A DNA stretch of 23,372 bases, from the IMG/VR virus record IMGVR_UViG_3300042320_000043, positions 1-23,372 of that record; one strand, 5' to 3'. Positions 21,630 to 23,372 of this stretch are shown piece by piece. Made by a program: the position numbers and the translations under genes. Numbering within the stretch: the first letter of the stretch is position 1; each line of letters starts with the position of its first letter. Origin of the DNA: a virus. A model generated the notes under the pieces. That model had not been told where the DNA came from. It was given only the letters and a program-made list of their open reading frames with translations, and searched no databases.

Positions 21630-23372
21630 TCAGGTGCCGTAGCAGAAGGCGCCGGGCTGCTTAACAGCCACGTCGAGGTCTTGATGGGCAATCACGCGCA
21701 CGGTGCCAGCAGTGGCCCCAGCGTAGGGATCAACCATCAGGTCCAGACCGGACCACATGCCCATCACCATCTGGCTGAAGTCACCGAACAGAGCATCGTT
21801 GCTCAGCAGTTGGTTGGAGACGATCACCGGATAACCGTTGACCTCGTTGTTCTCCCACACAAAGGAAGCCTCGGTGCCGGCCTTGCTGGTGGACTTCAGG
21901 AGGCCACGAGCGGTGGCGTTCATGATGTACCGCAGCGAACCCACGTCAGCGTTAGCAACAGCAACGTCGGTCTCCATCGCAATCAGCTGCACAAAGGTGC
22001 CAGCGTTGGTCAGGGTCTCAGTGCCGATGCCAGTGGTGTTGATCAGACCCAGAGGCTGGTTGGTGGAGCCAGTGCCGTACATGGCAGCACGGTCAACTTC
22101 CAGAGCGATCACACGAGCCAGGTCGTTACGGATCATGCCCTCAACGTCGATGCTCGACTGGAGCAGCAGACGACGGCTGTAGTCCACAAAAGCGGCCACA
22201 GTCTTGGGGGTCATGTTGACCTGATCAATCGCTTGCTGCGATTCGGTCGGAGCAACGTTCTCACCCACCCAGTAAGCAGTGGCGGCGCTGGTCTGACGGG
22301 GGATCGAGATGTTGCCCTGCAGGCCAGTCAGCATCGTCACGCCAGCCTGGGCCAGTGCCAGACGGTTGCGGAGCAGATCAATGAAGCTGCCAGCAAGCAG
22401 TTCATCAGCCACCAAGTTGCCGCCGGAAGCGGGGATGTCCACCACCAGATCACGACGCAGCACCTCGTTCGGCACCACGATGCCGTTTGAAGAGCGCTCG
22501 TACTTGGAAGCGGCAGCCTTACCAACCTCAATCTCAAATTCAGCAGAGCGACGGGCGCTTGCATCACCAGGATTGGCCAGGTAGTTCAGAGCCTTGATGA
22601 AGCTGAAGCGCTTCACCTCTTTCTTGTCCAGACCCAGATCGTTCTGAGTCATGTCTTGAGAGCGAATAGGTTGTTCCATGGGGGCTTGGCCGAGTTTGTC
22701 GAGGACAGAAGCACGCGCTTCATCGAGGGTGCGACCACCATCGATCAATTCGCGGGCCAGATCTTGCAGCTGGTGCTTTTCGCCCAGTGCGGTGATGGCG
22801 GCGATACGGCTCCGCTCGGCCTCGACGGCCTTGGACCGGATCACCTCCACATCAGGGGTGTTGTTCTCCATTTGAACCTCAGGTTCGGGTGATGCGGCGG
22901 AGGCCGCTTGACTGCGCACTTCCTCCTGAATGGATTCAGTGACTTCAGTTTCGATCTTAGTCTCCTCGGGTTGCATAGTTTGCTCCGGAATGAGTGAACG
23001 TCCTACGCCCACCGTCGGATCGGCGGGAATAGAAACAACGCTGATTTCATAAGGAGACCAGCTCGTGGCGACCATTGCGCCGTCGCGCTCTTGCATTTCA
23101 TCAATTGAATAGCCGAAGCTCACGCCACGCAAAATGCCATCGCGCACGTCATCAAGGATCTCTTGAGCAGCCTTGCTGCGGCTGAAACGCACTTTTGCGT
23201 AACCACGCCTCTTCTGACCGTCAACCCAAGCGCGTTCAACCACGCCCAGTACACGATCAGGATCATGGTTAAACAGCAGCGGTGCGCCATCGTTCAACCG
23301 CTCAAGGACTGCTGCATCCATTTCATGGCTCAGCACTTCCTTCCCGAAATACCGTTCAACCGGATACTCCGA
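21630..23372 (-). CDS. Prohead protease fused to HK97-fold major capsid protein, N-terminus off window
   Basis: 580 residues are visible and the frame is open to the window edge (SEYPVERYFGKEVLSH...), so the start lies beyond it. The first about 125 residues are a prohead protease of the S78/HK97 type: LFNHDPDRVLGVV with the likely catalytic His, GVSFGYSI with the likely catalytic Ser, and VVSIPADPTVGVGRS. Next comes a charged helical region (about 135-240), which fits a scaffold or delta domain. The capsid domain follows with PASGGNLVADELLAGSFIDLLRNR, ISIPRQTSAATAYWVGE, NQPLGLINTTGIGT and the end VRVIAHQDLDVAVKQPGAF. In the HK97 group the protease, scaffold and capsid may be one polyprotein that cleaves itself during maturation. 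C/G-ending codon bias supports high expression. Confidence 0.93.
   Translation of the reverse strand, partial: SEYPVERYFGKEVLSHEMDAAVLERLNDGAPLLFNHDPDRVLGVVERAWVDGQKRRGYAKVRFSRSKAAQEILDDVRDGILRGVSFGYSIDEMQERDGAMVATSWSPYEISVVSIPADPTVGVGRSLIPEQTMQPEETKIETEVTESIQEEVRSQAASAASPEPEVQMENNTPDVEVIRSKAVEAERSRIAAITALGEKHQLQDLARELIDGGRTLDEARASVLDKLGQAPMEQPIRSQDMTQNDLGLDKKEVKRFSFIKALNYLANPGDASARRSAEFEIEVGKAAASKYERSSNGIVVPNEVLRRDLVVDIPASGGNLVADELLAGSFIDLLRNRLALAQAGVTMLTGLQGNISIPRQTSAATAYWVGENVAPTESQQAIDQVNMTPKTVAAFVDYSRRLLLQSSIDVEGMIRNDLARVIALEVDRAAMYGTGSTNQPLGLINTTGIGTETLTNAGTFVQLIAMETDVAVANADVGSLRYIMNATARGLLKSTSKAGTEASFVWENNEVNGYPVIVSNQLLSNDALFGDFSQMVMGMWSGLDLMVDPYAGATAGTVRVIAHQDLDVAVKQPGAFCYGT

Noticed and set aside
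21681-22490. 269-aa plus-strand frame opposite the capsid gene
   Set aside because: Rich in His, Gln, Val and Gly with no domain; it is the antisense of a strongly codon-biased capsid gene, which commonly leaves the opposite frame open.

Overview
The window is the structural late region of a temperate, lambda/HK97-like siphophage, either a free genome or a prophage. All but one of its genes lie on the minus strand, so the reading direction is from high to low coordinates. The order matches the lambda head-to-tail order: capsid, head-tail joining, tail terminator, tail tube, tail chaperones, tape measure, M, L, K, I, J, then fibres. An integrase follows. No rRNA, tRNA, CRISPR array or IS element was seen. 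The host is not proven. Several small modules and the tail-fibre style resemble those of marine and freshwater cyanophages and picocyanobacterial prophages (Synechococcus/Cyanobium type). That is an impression from family knowledge, not a database result.

Head region (23372 to about 19500): a prohead protease fused to an HK97-fold major capsid protein runs off the right edge. Three small proteins follow, two of them beta-rich and possibly capsid decoration proteins, with a terminator hairpin between those two. Then come a 50-aa peptide and one plus-strand gene embedded in the otherwise minus-strand operon. A FII-like head-tail joining protein follows. Portal and terminase must lie beyond the right edge.

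Tail region (about 19500 to 4100): a protein with an Mtd-like N-terminus, a 49-aa peptide, a tail terminator candidate, a 78-aa protein, and two tandem paralogous tail tube proteins. Next is a gpG/gpT-like chaperone pair joined by a programmed -1 frameshift: slippery GGGAAAC, 8-nt spacer, hairpin. Then come a 1406-residue tape measure, a doubled gpM, gpL with an Fe-S cysteine set, gpK (JAB plus NlpC/P60), gpI, and a 1213-residue gpJ carrying two inserted beta modules.

Distal region (4118 to 1): a polyglycine-rich fibre or adhesin, a 61-aa protein, a 664-aa fibre with GIGTxSP repeats, a terminator hairpin, and a tyrosine recombinase cut by the left edge.

The most unusual features are a triple octapeptide repeat (xLLxED[G/S]x) inserted into gpL and into only one of the two tail tube paralogues, with a related pair in the 50-aa peptide; the near-complete frameshift cassette; the doubling of gpM and the tube protein; and the antiparallel embedded gene. 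Genes are packed with ATGA, TAATG and TGATG junctions. The longest stretches without a gene are 84 and 71 nt and both hold terminator-like hairpins.
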